Assembly (NCBI RefSeq): GCF_004342065.1
Contig: NZ_SLZU01000020.1
Location: 1 to 64,000 of the forward strand
Length of the DNA stretch: 64,000 nt
Source of the DNA: Primorskyibacter sedentarius
GTDB taxonomy: Bacteria > Pseudomonadota > Alphaproteobacteria > Rhodobacterales > Rhodobacteraceae
Direction: 5' to 3'
Translations under genes and position numbers: made by a program
Part shown: piece by piece, positions 38,053-49,100 of the stretch
Position numbering within the stretch: the stretch's first letter is position 1
How the letters are laid out: the number at the start of each line of letters is the position of its first letter
Notes under the pieces: generated by a model
What the model was told of the DNA's origin: nothing
What the model saw: only the letters and a program-made list of their open reading frames with translations
The model's database searches: none

Positions 38053-39152
38053 TACACAAGCCCCTTCTTGCCAAACCGCAGCCGATAATTGGTGAAGACA
38101 TCCGTGGCCAGCAGGAAGAACAGCAGCATTCCCTGGAACAGCTGGATCGACGCGCCGGGCAGGTTCAGCATCAGCTGTGCCAGCTCTCCGCCGATATAGG
38201 TCAGCGCCATCAGAAGCCCGGCCAGCAGGATGCCGACGGGGTGCAGGCGACCCAGAAAGGCGACGATAATCGCGGTGAAGCCATAGCCTGCGTTAAACGC
38301 CCCGGTGATCTGACCGGCAGGCCCGGTGGCCTCAAACAGCCCTGCAGCGCCTGCCAGCAGACCTGCAAGCCCAAGGCAGAAGAAAACGATGCGGGTGGGG
38401 CTGACACCTGCAAACCGGGCGGCGCGCGGGGCTTCGCCGGTCAGGCGGATGTTGAAACCCATGATGTGGCGGCTCATCAGCATATAGGCCCCGATCACGG
38501 CGATGAATGCAGCGACGACCCCCCAATGCATGCCGGTATTGGCAATCAGTTCCGCATTATGGGCGGCATCCCATTGCTTGAAATTGCGCGAGCCGGGAAA
38601 GCCCATGCCCTCGGGGTTGCGAAGAAGGCCGGAGGAGACAGAAATAAGGACGTTCTGGGCAACATAGACCAGCATCAGCGATACGAGGATTTCGTTGGTG
38701 CCAAAGCGGGTCTTCAGGACCGCCGGGATCATTGCCCAGGCCCAGCCGCCCGCCGCGCCCGCCAGAACCATCGCCGGAAAGATCAGAACGCTTTCCGAGG
38801 GATAAAACGCCAGCCCTACGCCAGCCCCGCAGATGGCCCCGATGATATACTGGCCCTCGGCACCGATATTCCAGATGCCTGCCTTGAACCCGATCGACAA
38901 CCCGATCGCAATCAGGATGAGCGGCCCGGCCTTGACCAGCAGTTGGGGGCGCGAATAGGCGGCGAACTGTTCGTGAAACAGCGGATCCCAGAAGATCACC
39001 TTGATCGCCTCGAGCGGCGGTTTGCCCAAGAGGGCAAACATGATCCCGCCGACAATCATCGTCAGAAACACCGCAAGGATCGGCGTGACCACCGTCCAGA
39101 GCTGCGAGGGTTGAGGCCGCTTTTCCAGCCTCAGCATGCGAGGTCTCTGCAC
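38052..39152 (-). CDS. ABC transporter permease (nucleoside uptake, NupP/YufP-like)
   Basis: 366 residues, BPD_transp_2 family. The family hallmark SIGFKAGIWNIGAEGQYIIGAICGAG is present, as is LTGEAPRAARFAGVSPTRIVFFCLGLAGLLAGAAGLFE, the coupling-helix region. The N terminus (MQRPRMLRLEKRPQPSQLW) is basic and cytoplasmic. It is the partner permease of the one encoded next; the larger member carrying the extra N-terminal helix is typical of these pairs. The upstream ATPase gene ends 36 bp before. Confidence 0.92.
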   Translation of the reverse strand: MQRPRMLRLEKRPQPSQLWTVVTPILAVFLTMIVGGIMFALLGKPPLEAIKVIFWDPLFHEQFAAYSRPQLLVKAGPLILIAIGLSIGFKAGIWNIGAEGQYIIGAICGAGVGLAFYPSESVLIFPAMVLAGAAGGWAWAMIPAVLKTRFGTNEILVSLMLVYVAQNVLISVSSGLLRNPEGMGFPGSRNFKQWDAAHNAELIANTGMHWGVVAAFIAVIGAYMLMSRHIMGFNIRLTGEAPRAARFAGVSPTRIVFFCLGLAGLLAGAAGLFEATGPAGQITGAFNAGYGFTAIIVAFLGRLHPVGILLAGLLMALTYIGGELAQLMLNLPGASIQLFQGMLLFFLLATDVFTNYRLRFGKKGLV

Positions 39153-39188
39153 ATTCCGGTGTCATCCTTCGGTTTTGCCAAGCGGCGG

Positions 39189-40712
39189 TCAGCCATCGAC
39201 ATGGGCGACCTCCATGTCATGCGCGCCGCCCATCATCAGGCCGATCTCGTCCACGGTCAGCCCGTCAACGGGGCGAATTTCCGACAGGCGTCCTTCGTTC
39301 AGCGCGCCGAAGCGGTCACTGACCTCCATCAATTCGTCAAGGTCCTGGCTGATGACGACAAGCGCCGCGCCCTTGGCAGCAAGGTTCAGCAAGGCCTGCC
39401 GGATTGCAGCTGCGGCGGCCGCGTCCACGCCCCAGGTGGGCTGGTTGACCACCAGCACCTCGGGCGATTGCAGCACCTCGCGGCCAATGACGTATTTCTG
39501 CAGATTGCCCCCGGACAAGGCTCGCGCCGCAGTGCCCGGACCGGGCGTGCGCACGTCAAAGCTTTGGATGACATCCTCGGCAAAGCCTTTGGATTTGGTC
39601 CAGTTGACGAACCCGCCCGACAAAAGCCCCATGCGTCTTGCGCCGGTCAGAACGGCGTTCTCTGTCAGGCTCATATCGGGGGCGGCGGCATGGCCCAGCC
39701 GTTCTTCGGGGCCGCTGAGCACGCCAAGCGCGCGGCGTTCCGTCGGACCCATTGTCCCGATTGGTCTGTCGCGCAGGCGGATCACATCGGCCGCAGTGAC
39801 GCGCTCGCCAGACAGGGCCGCCAAAAGCTCGTCCTGCCCGTTGCCGGCCACCCCGCCCAGACCCAGAATTTCACCTGCGCGCACCTGAAAGCTGATTTCG
39901 CGCAGCGGCGTGCCATAGGCGCCGGGCGCGGGCAGGGACAGCCCCCGCACATCCAGCATGACCTCGCCCAGGGGTCTTTCCGCCTTCTGCGGGGTTTCAA
40001 AACTTGCGCCGACCATCATCTCTGCCAATTCGCGCGCAGTCGCGTCCGCAGGCGTACAGGTCGCCACCTTCTTGCCAAGCCGAAGGACGGTCGCGTGATC
40101 GCACAGGCTGCGGATCTCTTCCAACTTGTGACTGATATACAGGATCGCGGTGCCTTCGGACGCCAGCTTGCGCAGCGTCTCGAACAGGATTTCGACCTCT
40201 TGCGGGGTCAGGACAGAGGTCGGCTCGTCCATGATCAAGAGCCTGGGGTTTTGCAGCAGGCAGCGGATGATTTCTACCCGCTGGCGTTCGCCCGCAGACA
40301 GGGTGCCGACCGTGCGGCCGGGATCAAGGGGCAGCCCGTAGGTTTCTGACACGTCGCGGATCTGGCGTGCAAGATCACGCGGTTTCGGCGGGTTCTCCAT
40401 CCCAAGCGCAACATTCTCGGCCACGCTGAGCGCATCGAAGAGCGAGAAATGCTGAAACACCATCGCCACGCCTGCCGCCCGCGCCGCGCGCGGCTCTGCC
40501 GGTTCGAACGCGGCGCCGCGCAGGGTCATCGTGCCGCTGTCGGGCTTGACCAGCCCGTAGATCATCTTGACCAGCGTTGACTTGCCCGCGCCGTTCTCGC
40601 CCAAAAGCGCGTGAATCTCGCCTTCGCGAATGTCGAAGGACACGTCGTCATTGGCGACGACACCGGGATAGGCCTTGGTCAGCCCCTCAAGTCGAAGAAG
40701 CACGTCAGTCAT
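39189..40712 (-). CDS. ABC transporter ATP-binding protein with two cassettes (nucleoside uptake, NupO/YufO-like)
   Basis: 507 residues holding two ATP-binding cassettes in one chain, as in sugar and BMP-type nucleoside importers. The first has Walker A LLGENGAGKSTLVKM, signature LSAGERQRVEI and Walker B LLIMDEPTSVLT. The second has the degenerate Walker A LGGVAGNGQDELL and signature LSGGNLQKYVIG with Walker B VLVVNQPTWGVD, where the usual catalytic Glu is Gln, so only one ATP site is probably active. ATG 40712 is chosen because the frame farther upstream lies inside xdhC; it overlaps the xdhC stop by 4 bp. Confidence 0.93.
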   Translation of the reverse strand: MTDVLLRLEGLTKAYPGVVANDDVSFDIREGEIHALLGENGAGKSTLVKMIYGLVKPDSGTMTLRGAAFEPAEPRAARAAGVAMVFQHFSLFDALSVAENVALGMENPPKPRDLARQIRDVSETYGLPLDPGRTVGTLSAGERQRVEIIRCLLQNPRLLIMDEPTSVLTPQEVEILFETLRKLASEGTAILYISHKLEEIRSLCDHATVLRLGKKVATCTPADATARELAEMMVGASFETPQKAERPLGEVMLDVRGLSLPAPGAYGTPLREISFQVRAGEILGLGGVAGNGQDELLAALSGERVTAADVIRLRDRPIGTMGPTERRALGVLSGPEERLGHAAAPDMSLTENAVLTGARRMGLLSGGFVNWTKSKGFAEDVIQSFDVRTPGPGTAARALSGGNLQKYVIGREVLQSPEVLVVNQPTWGVDAAAAAAIRQALLNLAAKGAALVVISQDLDELMEVSDRFGALNEGRLSEIRPVDGLTVDEIGLMMGGAHDMEVAHVDG

Positions 40713-41653
40713 GCACAGCTGTCCTTTGCATCGTTCCGGCCTATGGCTGCGGTTTCGCCCGACAGTATGGCCGCGGCAACCCCTATCGCAATCGCCTGAG
40801 GGTGTTTCCCCAGCGTCGGGTCGCCAATCGGGCAGGTGATGCGCGAGATTGAGGCAGAGCTGTGGCCAAGTGCGCCCAACCGGGACCGGAATCGCGCCCA
40901 TTTCGTTGCCGATCCGATCAGGCCAGCGCTGGCAAAGCCATGTGACAGCAGCCGGTGGCAAAGTTCGAGGTCCAGCGCGTGGCTGAATGTCAGGATCAGG
41001 TGATGCGCGTCCGTGGGCGCATGGTGGACAAGCTGTTCCGGCCGCGTCGCCGGAAGAATTGTTATGGCGTCAGGCGGGTTGTCCGGAAAACGCTCCGGCG
41101 CGGTATCGACCCAGGTGATCGCCATGCCGGGCAGGGGGGCCAGAACCTCTGCCAAGGCGCGCCCGACATGGCCGGCACCCCAGATCCACAGGCGCGTTTC
41201 GGGGCGGGCGACGGGTTCGATCAGCCAGCCGTCGAGGCGCTGAACGTCGCAAGGCCGCCCCTGTCCGCGCGCGTCGGCCAGCAGTCGCCGGACAGACAGC
41301 GGCATCTCATCCGGCCCGCGGGCGATCACTGTGTCTGGCAGGGCGGCGGCGCGTGGCGCGTCATAGACCTCTGTCCGCAGCACCACGGCGCCGCCGCAGC
41401 ACTGGCCAAGCGACGGCCCAAGCGCATGGCGACACTCGCGATCCTGCCCTGCGGGCAGCATGGCCCGAGCCTCCTCTGCTGCGCGATGCTCCAACTCGCC
41501 GCCGCCGATTGTGCCGGATTGCCCGTCTTGCCACACAAGCATGGCCGCGCCGGGCTCTCGTGGTGTCGATCCGACGGTTTCCGCCACCACGACGCGCGCG
41601 ACGCACCCATGCTGGCGGACGGCGTGCCGGAGGGTTTCAAGCTCAAACGCCAT
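40709..41653 (-). CDS. xdhC: Xanthine dehydrogenase accessory protein XdhC
   Basis: 314 residues. XdhC binds the molybdenum cofactor, promotes its sulfuration and inserts it into XdhB. The N-terminal XdhC/CoxI domain has ARVVVAETVGSTPREPGAAMLVWQDGQSGTIGGG, and the C-terminal Rossmann-like domain has LWIWGAGHVGRALAEVLAPLPG, followed by ILTFSHALDLELCHRLL. A CGG motif region (SLGQCCGGAVVL) is also present. It overlaps xdhB by 11 bp and the transporter ATPase by 4 bp (ATGA), tying enzyme maturation to the importer in one operon. Confidence 0.94.
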   Translation of the reverse strand: MAFELETLRHAVRQHGCVARVVVAETVGSTPREPGAAMLVWQDGQSGTIGGGELEHRAAEEARAMLPAGQDRECRHALGPSLGQCCGGAVVLRTEVYDAPRAAALPDTVIARGPDEMPLSVRRLLADARGQGRPCDVQRLDGWLIEPVARPETRLWIWGAGHVGRALAEVLAPLPGMAITWVDTAPERFPDNPPDAITILPATRPEQLVHHAPTDAHHLILTFSHALDLELCHRLLSHGFASAGLIGSATKWARFRSRLGALGHSSASISRITCPIGDPTLGKHPQAIAIGVAAAILSGETAAIGRNDAKDSCA

Positions 41654-44069
41654 CGCGCACCCTTTGTACCGCGGCCAGCACGCGTTCGGGCGTGGCGGGC
41701 GCATCAAGCGCGGGATAGCCCGTACCACAGGCGGCAACGGCATCCGACAGCGCCATCAGGACCGAGATACCCAGCATGAAGGGCGGCTCGCCCACGGCCT
41801 TGGACCGGTAGATCGTGTCCTCGCGGTTCGCGCCGTCCCAAAGGGCGACATTGAACACCTCGGGCACATCGCCGATCGCGGGGATCTTGTAGGTCGAGGG
41901 CGCATGGGTGCGCAACCGGCCGTCGTCGTCCCAGACCAGTTCCTCGGTCGTCAGCCAGCCCGCGCCCTGCACATAGCCCCCTTCGATCTGGCCGATATCA
42001 ATGGCCGGGTTCAAAGAGGCGCCGCAATCATGCAGGATGTCGGCGCGCAGGATGCGGTACTCTCCTGTCAGGGTGTCGATGACCACTTCGCTGACGGCAG
42101 CACCATAGGCAAAGTAGAAAAACGGCCGCCCCTGTCCCTTGATCCGGTCCCATTGAACTTTGGGCGTCTTGTAGAAACCCGTGGCCGACAGGCTGATCCG
42201 TGCTTCATAGGCCAGTTTGGCCGCCTCTTCGAAAGTGTAGCTTTCCTCGCCCACATGCACGCGGCCCTCTGCGAAGGTGACAGCGTCCGCAGGCAACTGG
42301 TGCAGCTTTGCCAGATGTGCGGCGATACGCCCGGCAATCTCGTCGCAGGCGGTTTTCACGGCCATCCCGTTGAGATCCGACCCGGAGGAGGCCGCCGTGG
42401 CCGAGGTATTGGGCACCTTGGCCGTATCCGTCGCAGTGATTTTCACCGCTTCCAAAGGCAGGCCGAACCGTGCTGCCGCGACCTGCGCCACCTTCAGAAA
42501 CAGGCCCTGTCCCATCTCTGTGCCGCCGTGGTTCAGATGCACGGACCCGTCCTGATAGACATGCACCAGCGCGCCCGCCTGGTTAAGATGGGTCAGCGTG
42601 AAGGAGATGCCGAATTTCACCGGGGTCATCGCGATGCCGCGTTTCAGGATAGGGTTTTGTGCATTCCATTCCGCGGCTTTCGCGCGTCGTGCCGCGTAGT
42701 CGGAGCTTTGCATCAGGGACTCGGTCATCTCGTGCAGGATGAAATCCTCGACCGGCTGACCATAGGGTGTGGTCTGTGCGCCCCCTGCGTTTGGAACGGC
42801 AGCGTCTTGTGACGACGCAGCCACGGCCCCGCGAGAGGTCAGGTCCACGCCAGCCTCCGGGGGTTCTGCATTGTTTTCGGGCGAGTTGTCCTTTGGAACG
42901 TCAGAGGCAGGCTGCGCAAGGACGCTCGCGGGCGCGTAGAAATTTCGCTGCCGCACCAGCACGGGGTCCAGCCCAAGCTCATGTGCGACATGATCCATTA
43001 CGCGTTCGATCCCCACCATGCCTTGCGGGCCGCCGAAGCCGCGAAAGGCGGTGGCCGATTGCGTATTGGTGCGCAGGCGGTGGCTTTCTATACGGGCAGC
43101 GGGCAGGTGATAGGCATTGTCGGAATGCAGCATGGCCCGGTCGGCCACGGGCAGCGACAGATCCTGCGCCCAGCCACATCGGGTGTAATGGATGAAGTCC
43201 ACCCCCGTCAGCAGGCCGTCGGAATCAAACCCCGCGCGGTAGTCGATGCGGAAATCATGGCGTTTGCCGGTGATGATCATGTCGTCATCGCGGTCATAGC
43301 GCATTTTGCAGGGCTTGCCGGTCAGGCGGGCCGCGACGGCGCAAGAGACAGCCAGCGCGTTGCCCTGGCTTTCCTTGCCGCCAAAGCCACCCCCCATCCG
43401 GCGCGTCTCTACCCGGACAGCATGCATGGGACGGCCAATCGCTTCGGCGACCTTGTGCTGGATTTCCGTGGGGTGCTGGGTGGAACTCATCACCAGCATG
43501 TCACCACCTTCCTGCGGCCAGGCCATGGCAGCCTGACCTTCGAGGTAGAAATGCTCTTGTCCGCCCATCTCGATCCGACCCTCGACGTGGTGGGGCGCGG
43601 TATCGATGGCCTCTTCGGCGTCGCCCTTCTCCCAGATCCGGGGGCCTTCTTCGAATCGGGCATCGGCGTCCAGCGCCTCTTCAATGGTCAGGATGGCGTC
43701 GCGGGGCTGATAGTCGATCCGCGCCATCCGCGCCGCTTTGCGGGCGGCCAGATGGCTGGTGGCCACGACCAGAAAGACCGGTTGGCCCACGTAATGCACG
43801 GAATGCCCGGACAGGAGAGGCTCGTCATGAACGGAGGGCGAAACGTCGTTGCTATGGGGCAGGTCGCCCGCTTCCAGAACCGCAACAACACCGGGGGCAT
43901 CGCGCACTGGCTGCAGGTCAATCTCTGCGATGCGGCCATGGGCGATCTGCGACAGGCCAAAGGCAAGGTGGAGCGTGCCTTGCGGGCTGGGAATGTCATC
44001 GACATAGCGCGCGGTACCCTGCACATGCAGATGCCCGGAATCGTGGGGAAGGGGTTTTGATACGCTCAT
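41643..44069 (-). CDS. xdhB: Xanthine dehydrogenase molybdopterin-binding subunit XdhB
   Basis: 808 residues. It catalyses oxidation of hypoxanthine to xanthine and of xanthine to urate at a Moco site. Motifs: [23 protein letters not shown] at the N terminus, [30 protein letters not shown]-type [14 protein letters not shown], and [23 protein letters not shown], with [15 protein letters not shown] and the catalytic glutamate near the C terminus (GEPPFMLG). About 45 extra residues (about 382-430, rich in Ala, Asp, Pro and Ser) separate NFYAPAS from [10 protein letters not shown], where relatives usually have only a few. Confidence 0.95.
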   Translation of the reverse strand: MSVSKPLPHDSGHLHVQGTARYVDDIPSPQGTLHLAFGLSQIAHGRIAEIDLQPVRDAPGVVAVLEAGDLPHSNDVSPSVHDEPLLSGHSVHYVGQPVFLVVATSHLAARKAARMARIDYQPRDAILTIEEALDADARFEEGPRIWEKGDAEEAIDTAPHHVEGRIEMGGQEHFYLEGQAAMAWPQEGGDMLVMSSTQHPTEIQHKVAEAIGRPMHAVRVETRRMGGGFGGKESQGNALAVSCAVAARLTGKPCKMRYDRDDDMIITGKRHDFRIDYRAGFDSDGLLTGVDFIHYTRCGWAQDLSLPVADRAMLHSDNAYHLPAARIESHRLRTNTQSATAFRGFGGPQGMVGIERVMDHVAHELGLDPVLVRQRNFYAPASVLAQPASDVPKDNSPENNAEPPEAGVDLTSRGAVAASSQDAAVPNAGGAQTTPYGQPVEDFILHEMTESLMQSSDYAARRAKAAEWNAQNPILKRGIAMTPVKFGISFTLTHLNQAGALVHVYQDGSVHLNHGGTEMGQGLFLKVAQVAAARFGLPLEAVKITATDTAKVPNTSATAASSGSDLNGMAVKTACDEIAGRIAAHLAKLHQLPADAVTFAEGRVHVGEESYTFEEAAKLAYEARISLSATGFYKTPKVQWDRIKGQGRPFFYFAYGAAVSEVVIDTLTGEYRILRADILHDCGASLNPAIDIGQIEGGYVQGAGWLTTEELVWDDDGRLRTHAPSTYKIPAIGDVPEVFNVALWDGANREDTIYRSKAVGEPPFMLGISVLMALSDAVAACGTGYPALDAPATPERVLAAVQRVRDGV

Positions 44070-45487
44070 ACCCGCACCTCGGAGATCGCGGGCAAGCCTG
44101 CCTCGTCTTCCAGAAAATAGCGCAGCAGCATGTTGCGCGCGGCATCCAGCCGGTAGGTCGCGCTGGCTCTCATATCCGTAAGTGGGGCGAAATCCTCGTC
44201 CAGCGCGCTCATGGCCTGCTCGGCCGTTTCACGAGCCCATCTCTGGCCGATCAATGCCTGCTCAAGCGTGGTGGCTCGCTTCGGTGTTCCGGCCATGCCG
44301 CCAAACGCGATCCGTGCCTCCACAATTTTCGAGTCTTTGGTAGTCAGGTTGAAACACCCGCAAACCGCAGAGATGTCCTGATCGAACCGTTTTGACAGCT
44401 TGTAGCATTTCAGCCGGTCGGGCTGGCGTGGGATTGTGACCGCCTCGACAAATTCAGACGGGCCGCGATCCTGTTTGCCATAGTCGATGAAGAACGCCTC
44501 GATCGGCATGCCCCGCCGGACGTCGCCGGAGCGCAGGTGCAATGTCGCCCCCAGCGCGATCAGGGCCGGGGGATTGTCCCCGATGGGCGAGCCGTTTGCG
44601 ATATTGCCACCGATTGTCGCCGCCGCCCTGACCTGGGCCGAACCGTAGCGCCGGATCATGCTGGCATAGGAGGGGTGATGTTTCTGCATTAGCGTCAGCA
44701 CCCTGTCCATCGTGACCGCGGCACCGATCCGGATCGACTCCTCGCTGACCTCGATCTGTTGCAGGTCACGGCAGCGGTGCAGGAATGCGACGCGCGGCAG
44801 ATCCCGCAGCTTTTTGGTGACCCATAGGCCGACATCTGTCGCCCCGGCGATGATCGTCGTGTCGGGCTGTTCCAAGAGAAGGGCGGCGAGCGCGTCGGAG
44901 GACCCCGGCAGGGCCGCGGCCGCCTCCGCGCTCGCGTCGGGCCTTTGGCCCTCCGGCACGGTGGCAGACGGGGTCGCACCGCTGTTTGTGCGCGCGTAGT
45001 CGCGGTCGATGGTCAGCCAGCCGGGGATGGGTTGACCTTCGGCGGCCTTGGCGGCGCGCAGAATGGGGGCGTAGCCGGTACAGCGGCACAGGTTTCCCGC
45101 CAGTGCCGTCGCGTGGTCGGTCGAACCGTTGGCGTGGGAGGTGACCATTGCAATGACAAAACCCGGTGTGCAAAAGCCGCACTGGCTTGCGTGGTGGTCA
45201 ACCATCTCTTTCTGGACGGGGTGCAGCACGCCATTCTCGGCCAGCCCCTCGACCGTGCGCAGGGCTTTGCCATGCAATTGCGGCAGAAGAAGGATGCAGG
45301 CGTTGAGCGCACGCGTGCCCTGATCATCGGTGACCATGACGGTGCAGGCGCCGCAATCGCCTTCGTTGCAGCCTTCCTTGGTGCCCGTCAGATGACGGGA
45401 CTCTCGCAGCCAGTCCAGCAAGGTGGCCGTCGCGGGCGCCGCCTGTGTGGATACAGTCTCTCCGTTCAGAAGAAACGTGATGTTCAT
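44066..45487 (-). CDS. xdhA: Xanthine dehydrogenase FAD/2Fe-2S subunit XdhA
   Basis: 473 residues, first gene of the xdh-transporter run. The plant-type 2Fe-2S domain has [12 protein letters not shown]; the second 2Fe-2S helical domain has [12 protein letters not shown] and [10 protein letters not shown]. The FAD domain contains [19 protein letters not shown] and [25 protein letters not shown]. Electrons from XdhB pass through these to NAD. The linker between the second cluster domain and the FAD domain is unusually Ala-rich ([18 protein letters not shown]). It overlaps xdhB by 4 bp. The promoter should lie in the 45488-46168 gap. Confidence 0.95.
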   Translation of the reverse strand: MNITFLLNGETVSTQAAPATATLLDWLRESRHLTGTKEGCNEGDCGACTVMVTDDQGTRALNACILLLPQLHGKALRTVEGLAENGVLHPVQKEMVDHHASQCGFCTPGFVIAMVTSHANGSTDHATALAGNLCRCTGYAPILRAAKAAEGQPIPGWLTIDRDYARTNSGATPSATVPEGQRPDASAEAAAALPGSSDALAALLLEQPDTTIIAGATDVGLWVTKKLRDLPRVAFLHRCRDLQQIEVSEESIRIGAAVTMDRVLTLMQKHHPSYASMIRRYGSAQVRAAATIGGNIANGSPIGDNPPALIALGATLHLRSGDVRRGMPIEAFFIDYGKQDRGPSEFVEAVTIPRQPDRLKCYKLSKRFDQDISAVCGCFNLTTKDSKIVEARIAFGGMAGTPKRATTLEQALIGQRWARETAEQAMSALDEDFAPLTDMRASATYRLDAARNMLLRYFLEDEAGLPAISEVRV

Positions 45488-46168
45488 TATGAAAACCTGC
45501 CGCCTTACCGAGGTGGCCCAGGAATCGCGCCTTCGATGCGGCGTAGAGGGCGCCCGGGGTCCAGAATGATCGCTTTACAAGCTAGTCAGCCCGAAATCAC
45601 CTTGGCAAGGGAAAAAACGGCCAGCCTGCCCGAAAACGGGGCATCTGCCTGCTGGTTGGGCGCTGTTTCCGTGTTCGAAAGATCGAATGCGCCGTTGCCT
45701 GCAATTCGGATGAAGTCGCGCCAAGGTGGCGATACTCACGTCGGGTACGGTTGCGGAGTTAGACGCTGGGGATCTAATTTTCAACTTCAGGGGTGGCATT
45801 TCCGGGAGCGGAACAGTGCCGTATTTCCAAGGTGGTCTCAACGGCTCCGTCGGCATGTTGGTCGCTTCCTTCGACGTCATGGGCTTGTGTGACAGTTGGC
45901 ATAGTTGGCGCTGCACGCGTTGTTTCGCCAATGGCGTCTCGCTCGCCTGCTTCAGGCGCTACCAAAATCTGCCTAGCCTCATCAAAGATGCTGCTTCTGG
46001 AGATATGAGCAGGGAACCGCAGCCCGTAACCGGGCTCACGAAGATATAGCCTGATAAATCAGACCGGAAAATCGCAGATCACTCACACTGCTCTGTACCT
46101 GCGGACCGGACTCTCTCAATCAGGCCGTTTCTTCGCCAACGGTGAGCGTTCTAGCCATTGAAAGACCC
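45488..46168. other. Intergenic region between xdhA and dnaE with no assignable gene
   Basis: 681 bp. Short open frames exist on both strands (minus 45575-45931, 118 codons; plus 45726-46049, 107 codons) but I recognise neither product, no ribosome site stands out, and they overlap each other. It presumably holds the divergent promoters of the xdh operon and dnaE and may contain decayed sequence. Confidence 0.4.
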
Positions 46169-49100
46169 ATGCCTGATGTCTACCGTCCGGCTATGAGCAG
46201 TGACCCCCGATTCATCCACCTCCGCGTCCACACTGAGTATTCGCTTCTGGAAGGTGCCGTGCGGCTGAAAAAGCTGCCCGGCCTTTGCGAAGCAGGAGGG
46301 ATGCCCGCGGTTGCGGTGACCGACACCAATAACTTGTTCTCGGCGCTTGAATTTTCGATCACTGCCAGCGGTGCGGGCATACAACCGATCATCGGGTGTC
46401 AGGTCGATCTGCAATTCGCGACACCCGCGCCGGGCGAGCGTCTGCGAGACCCGGCGCCTCTGGTTCTGCTTGCACAAGACGAGCGTGGCTACGAGAACCT
46501 GATGAAGCTCAATAGCTGTCTCTACCTGCGCGGCGACGGGCAATTGCCACACGTCACCTTGGAGGATCTGTCCACTTTCGCGGAAGGGTTGATCTGCCTC
46601 TCCGGCGGGCCGGACGGGCCTGTGGGACTGCTTTTGCAGCAGGGCCAGCGGCCCGCAGCAGAGGCGCTGATGCGACGGCTTCATGCGATCTATGGCGACG
46701 GGCTGTATGTCGAGCTGCAGCGCCACCCGGGCGAGGGTGGCCTGCCGGAAAAGGAACGGCAGACAGAGCGTGGCCAGGTTGAGATGGCCTATGCCATGAA
46801 TATTCCGCTGGTGGCCACCAACGATGTCTATTTTCCGAAGCCCGAGATGTATGAAGCGCATGACGCGCTGATCTGTATCGCCGAAGGGACCTATGTCGAC
46901 CAACAGGCGCCCCGTCGTCGCCTGACGGCGCAGCATTATTTCAAATCGCAGCAAGAGATGGTGACGCTCTTTGCCGATTTGCCCGAGGCGATAGAAAACA
47001 CGGTCGAGATTGCGAAACGCTGCGCTTTCATGGCCTATCGCCGAGACCCGATCCTGCCGAAATTTGCCGATGACGAGGTAGAAGAACTGCGCCGCCAGGC
47101 CAATGAGGGCCTGCAGGCGCGGCTGGCGGTCATCCCCCACGCGACGACGGTCGAGGAATATCAGAAAAGGCTGGATTTCGAGCTTGATATCATCGAGGGC
47201 ATGGGCTTTCCCGGCTATTTTCTGATCGTTGCGGATTTCATCAAATGGAGCAAGGATCATGACATCCCGGTGGGGCCGGGACGGGGGTCCGGTGCGGGCT
47301 CGCTGGTGGCCTATGCGCTGACCATTACCGACCTTGATCCGCTGCGCTACTCGCTGCTCTTCGAACGGTTTCTGAACCCGGAACGGGTCAGCATGCCGGA
47401 CTTCGACATCGACTTCTGCATGGATCGGCGCGAAGAGGTGATCCGCTACGTGCAGGAAAAGTACGGGCGCGACAAGGTGGGGCAGATCATTACTTTCGGG
47501 GCGTTGCTGTCCAAGGCTGCCGTGCGCGATATCGGTCGCGTGTTGCAGATGCCTTACGGGCAGGTCGACCGCCTGTCGAAGATGATCCCGGTTGAAGGTG
47601 TCAAACCCGTCTCCATCGAACAGGCACTGACCGACGAGCCGCGCCTGCGCGAAGAGGCCCGCAACGAAGAGGTCGTGGCGCGCCTGCTGGACTATGGCCA
47701 GCAGGTCGAAGGGCTCTTGCGGAACGCCTCCACCCATGCGGCGGGCGTGGTCATCGGTGACCGCCCGATAGACGAATTGGTGCCCCTTTATCAGGATCCG
47801 CGGTCGGATATGCCTGCCACGCAGTTCAACATGAAATGGGTGGAACAGGCCGGGCTGGTAAAATTCGACTTTCTCGGGTTGAAGACGCTGACCGTCATTC
47901 AGAATGCGCTGGACCTGATCCTGAAGAACGGGCGGCAGCTGCATATCGCCCCGGATGGCACGCAGCTTTACGAGCCCGCGCCGGGGGCCGAGAACCAGAT
48001 GAACCTCATCCCGTTGGATGATGAGAAGACCTACAAGCTTTATGCTCTGGCCAAGACGGTGGCGGTGTTCCAGGTGGAAAGCTCTGGCATGATGTCGGCG
48101 CTGCGCCAGATGAAGCCCACCTGTATTGAGGATATCGTGGCGCTCGTAGCGCTTTACCGGCCCGGGCCGATGGAAAACATTCCGACCTATTGCGACGTGA
48201 AGCACGGGCGAAAGGAACTTGAAAGCGTTCACCCCTCCATCGATCACATCCTTGCCGAGACCCAGGGCATCATCGTCTATCAGGAGCAGGTGATGCAAAT
48301 CGCGCAGGAGATGGCCGGCTATACACTTGGCGGCGCCGACCTGCTGCGCCGGGCGATGGGCAAGAAGATCAAGGAGGCGATGGATGCAGAACGTCCGAAG
48401 TTCGAAGCGGGTGCTGCGACCAATGGCGTCAACAAGAAGAAAGCGTCAGAAGTATTTGACCTTCTTGAGAAATTTGCGAATTACGGTTTCAACAAATCGC
48501 ACGCTGCGGCCTATGCGGTGGTCAGCTACCAGACGGGTTGGTTAAAGGCGAACCATCCGGTGGAATTCATGGCCGGCGTCATGAACTGCGATATCCACCT
48601 GACCGACAAGCTGGCCATCTATGCCGAAGAGGTTCGGCGCGGGCTGGATATTCCGATCGTGCCGCCCTGTGTGAACCGATCCTTGGCAACATTCGACGTT
48701 GTGGATCAACAATTGGTCTATGCGCTTGGCGCGTTGAAGAATGTGGGCGCGGATGCGATGCAGATGATCGTGGACGCGCGGCAGGGGTCGGACGCCGGGG
48801 ACGGGCAGGCGAACCAAATGGCCCCGGATCAAGTCCGGGGCGCGGCGGGCAAACCCTTTGCGACGCTCTTTGATTTTGCACGGCGGGTCGATTTGAAGCG
48901 TGTGGGCAAACGGCCTTTGGAGATGCTGGCGCGTGCCGGGGCATTTGACCAGCTTGATAACAATCGGCGCCGGGTGTTCGACAGCCTTGACGCGTTGGTT
49001 GCCTATTCCGCCGCGATCCATGAGCAGAAGGCATCGGCGCAGGTATCGCTGTTTGGCGAGGCGGGGGAAGACCTGCCGGAGCCACGCCTGAGCCCGGTGG

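Noticed and set aside
38241-40349. 702-codon plus-strand frame opposite the ABC permease and ATPase genes
   Set aside because: It runs antisense across two well-supported genes and their junction, and the product has no recognisable motif.
46151-48298. 715-codon open frame on the minus strand opposite dnaE
   Set aside because: It is the antisense shadow of a GC-rich gene; its product is rich in His, Arg and Gln and matches no fold, while the plus strand encodes a clear DNA polymerase.
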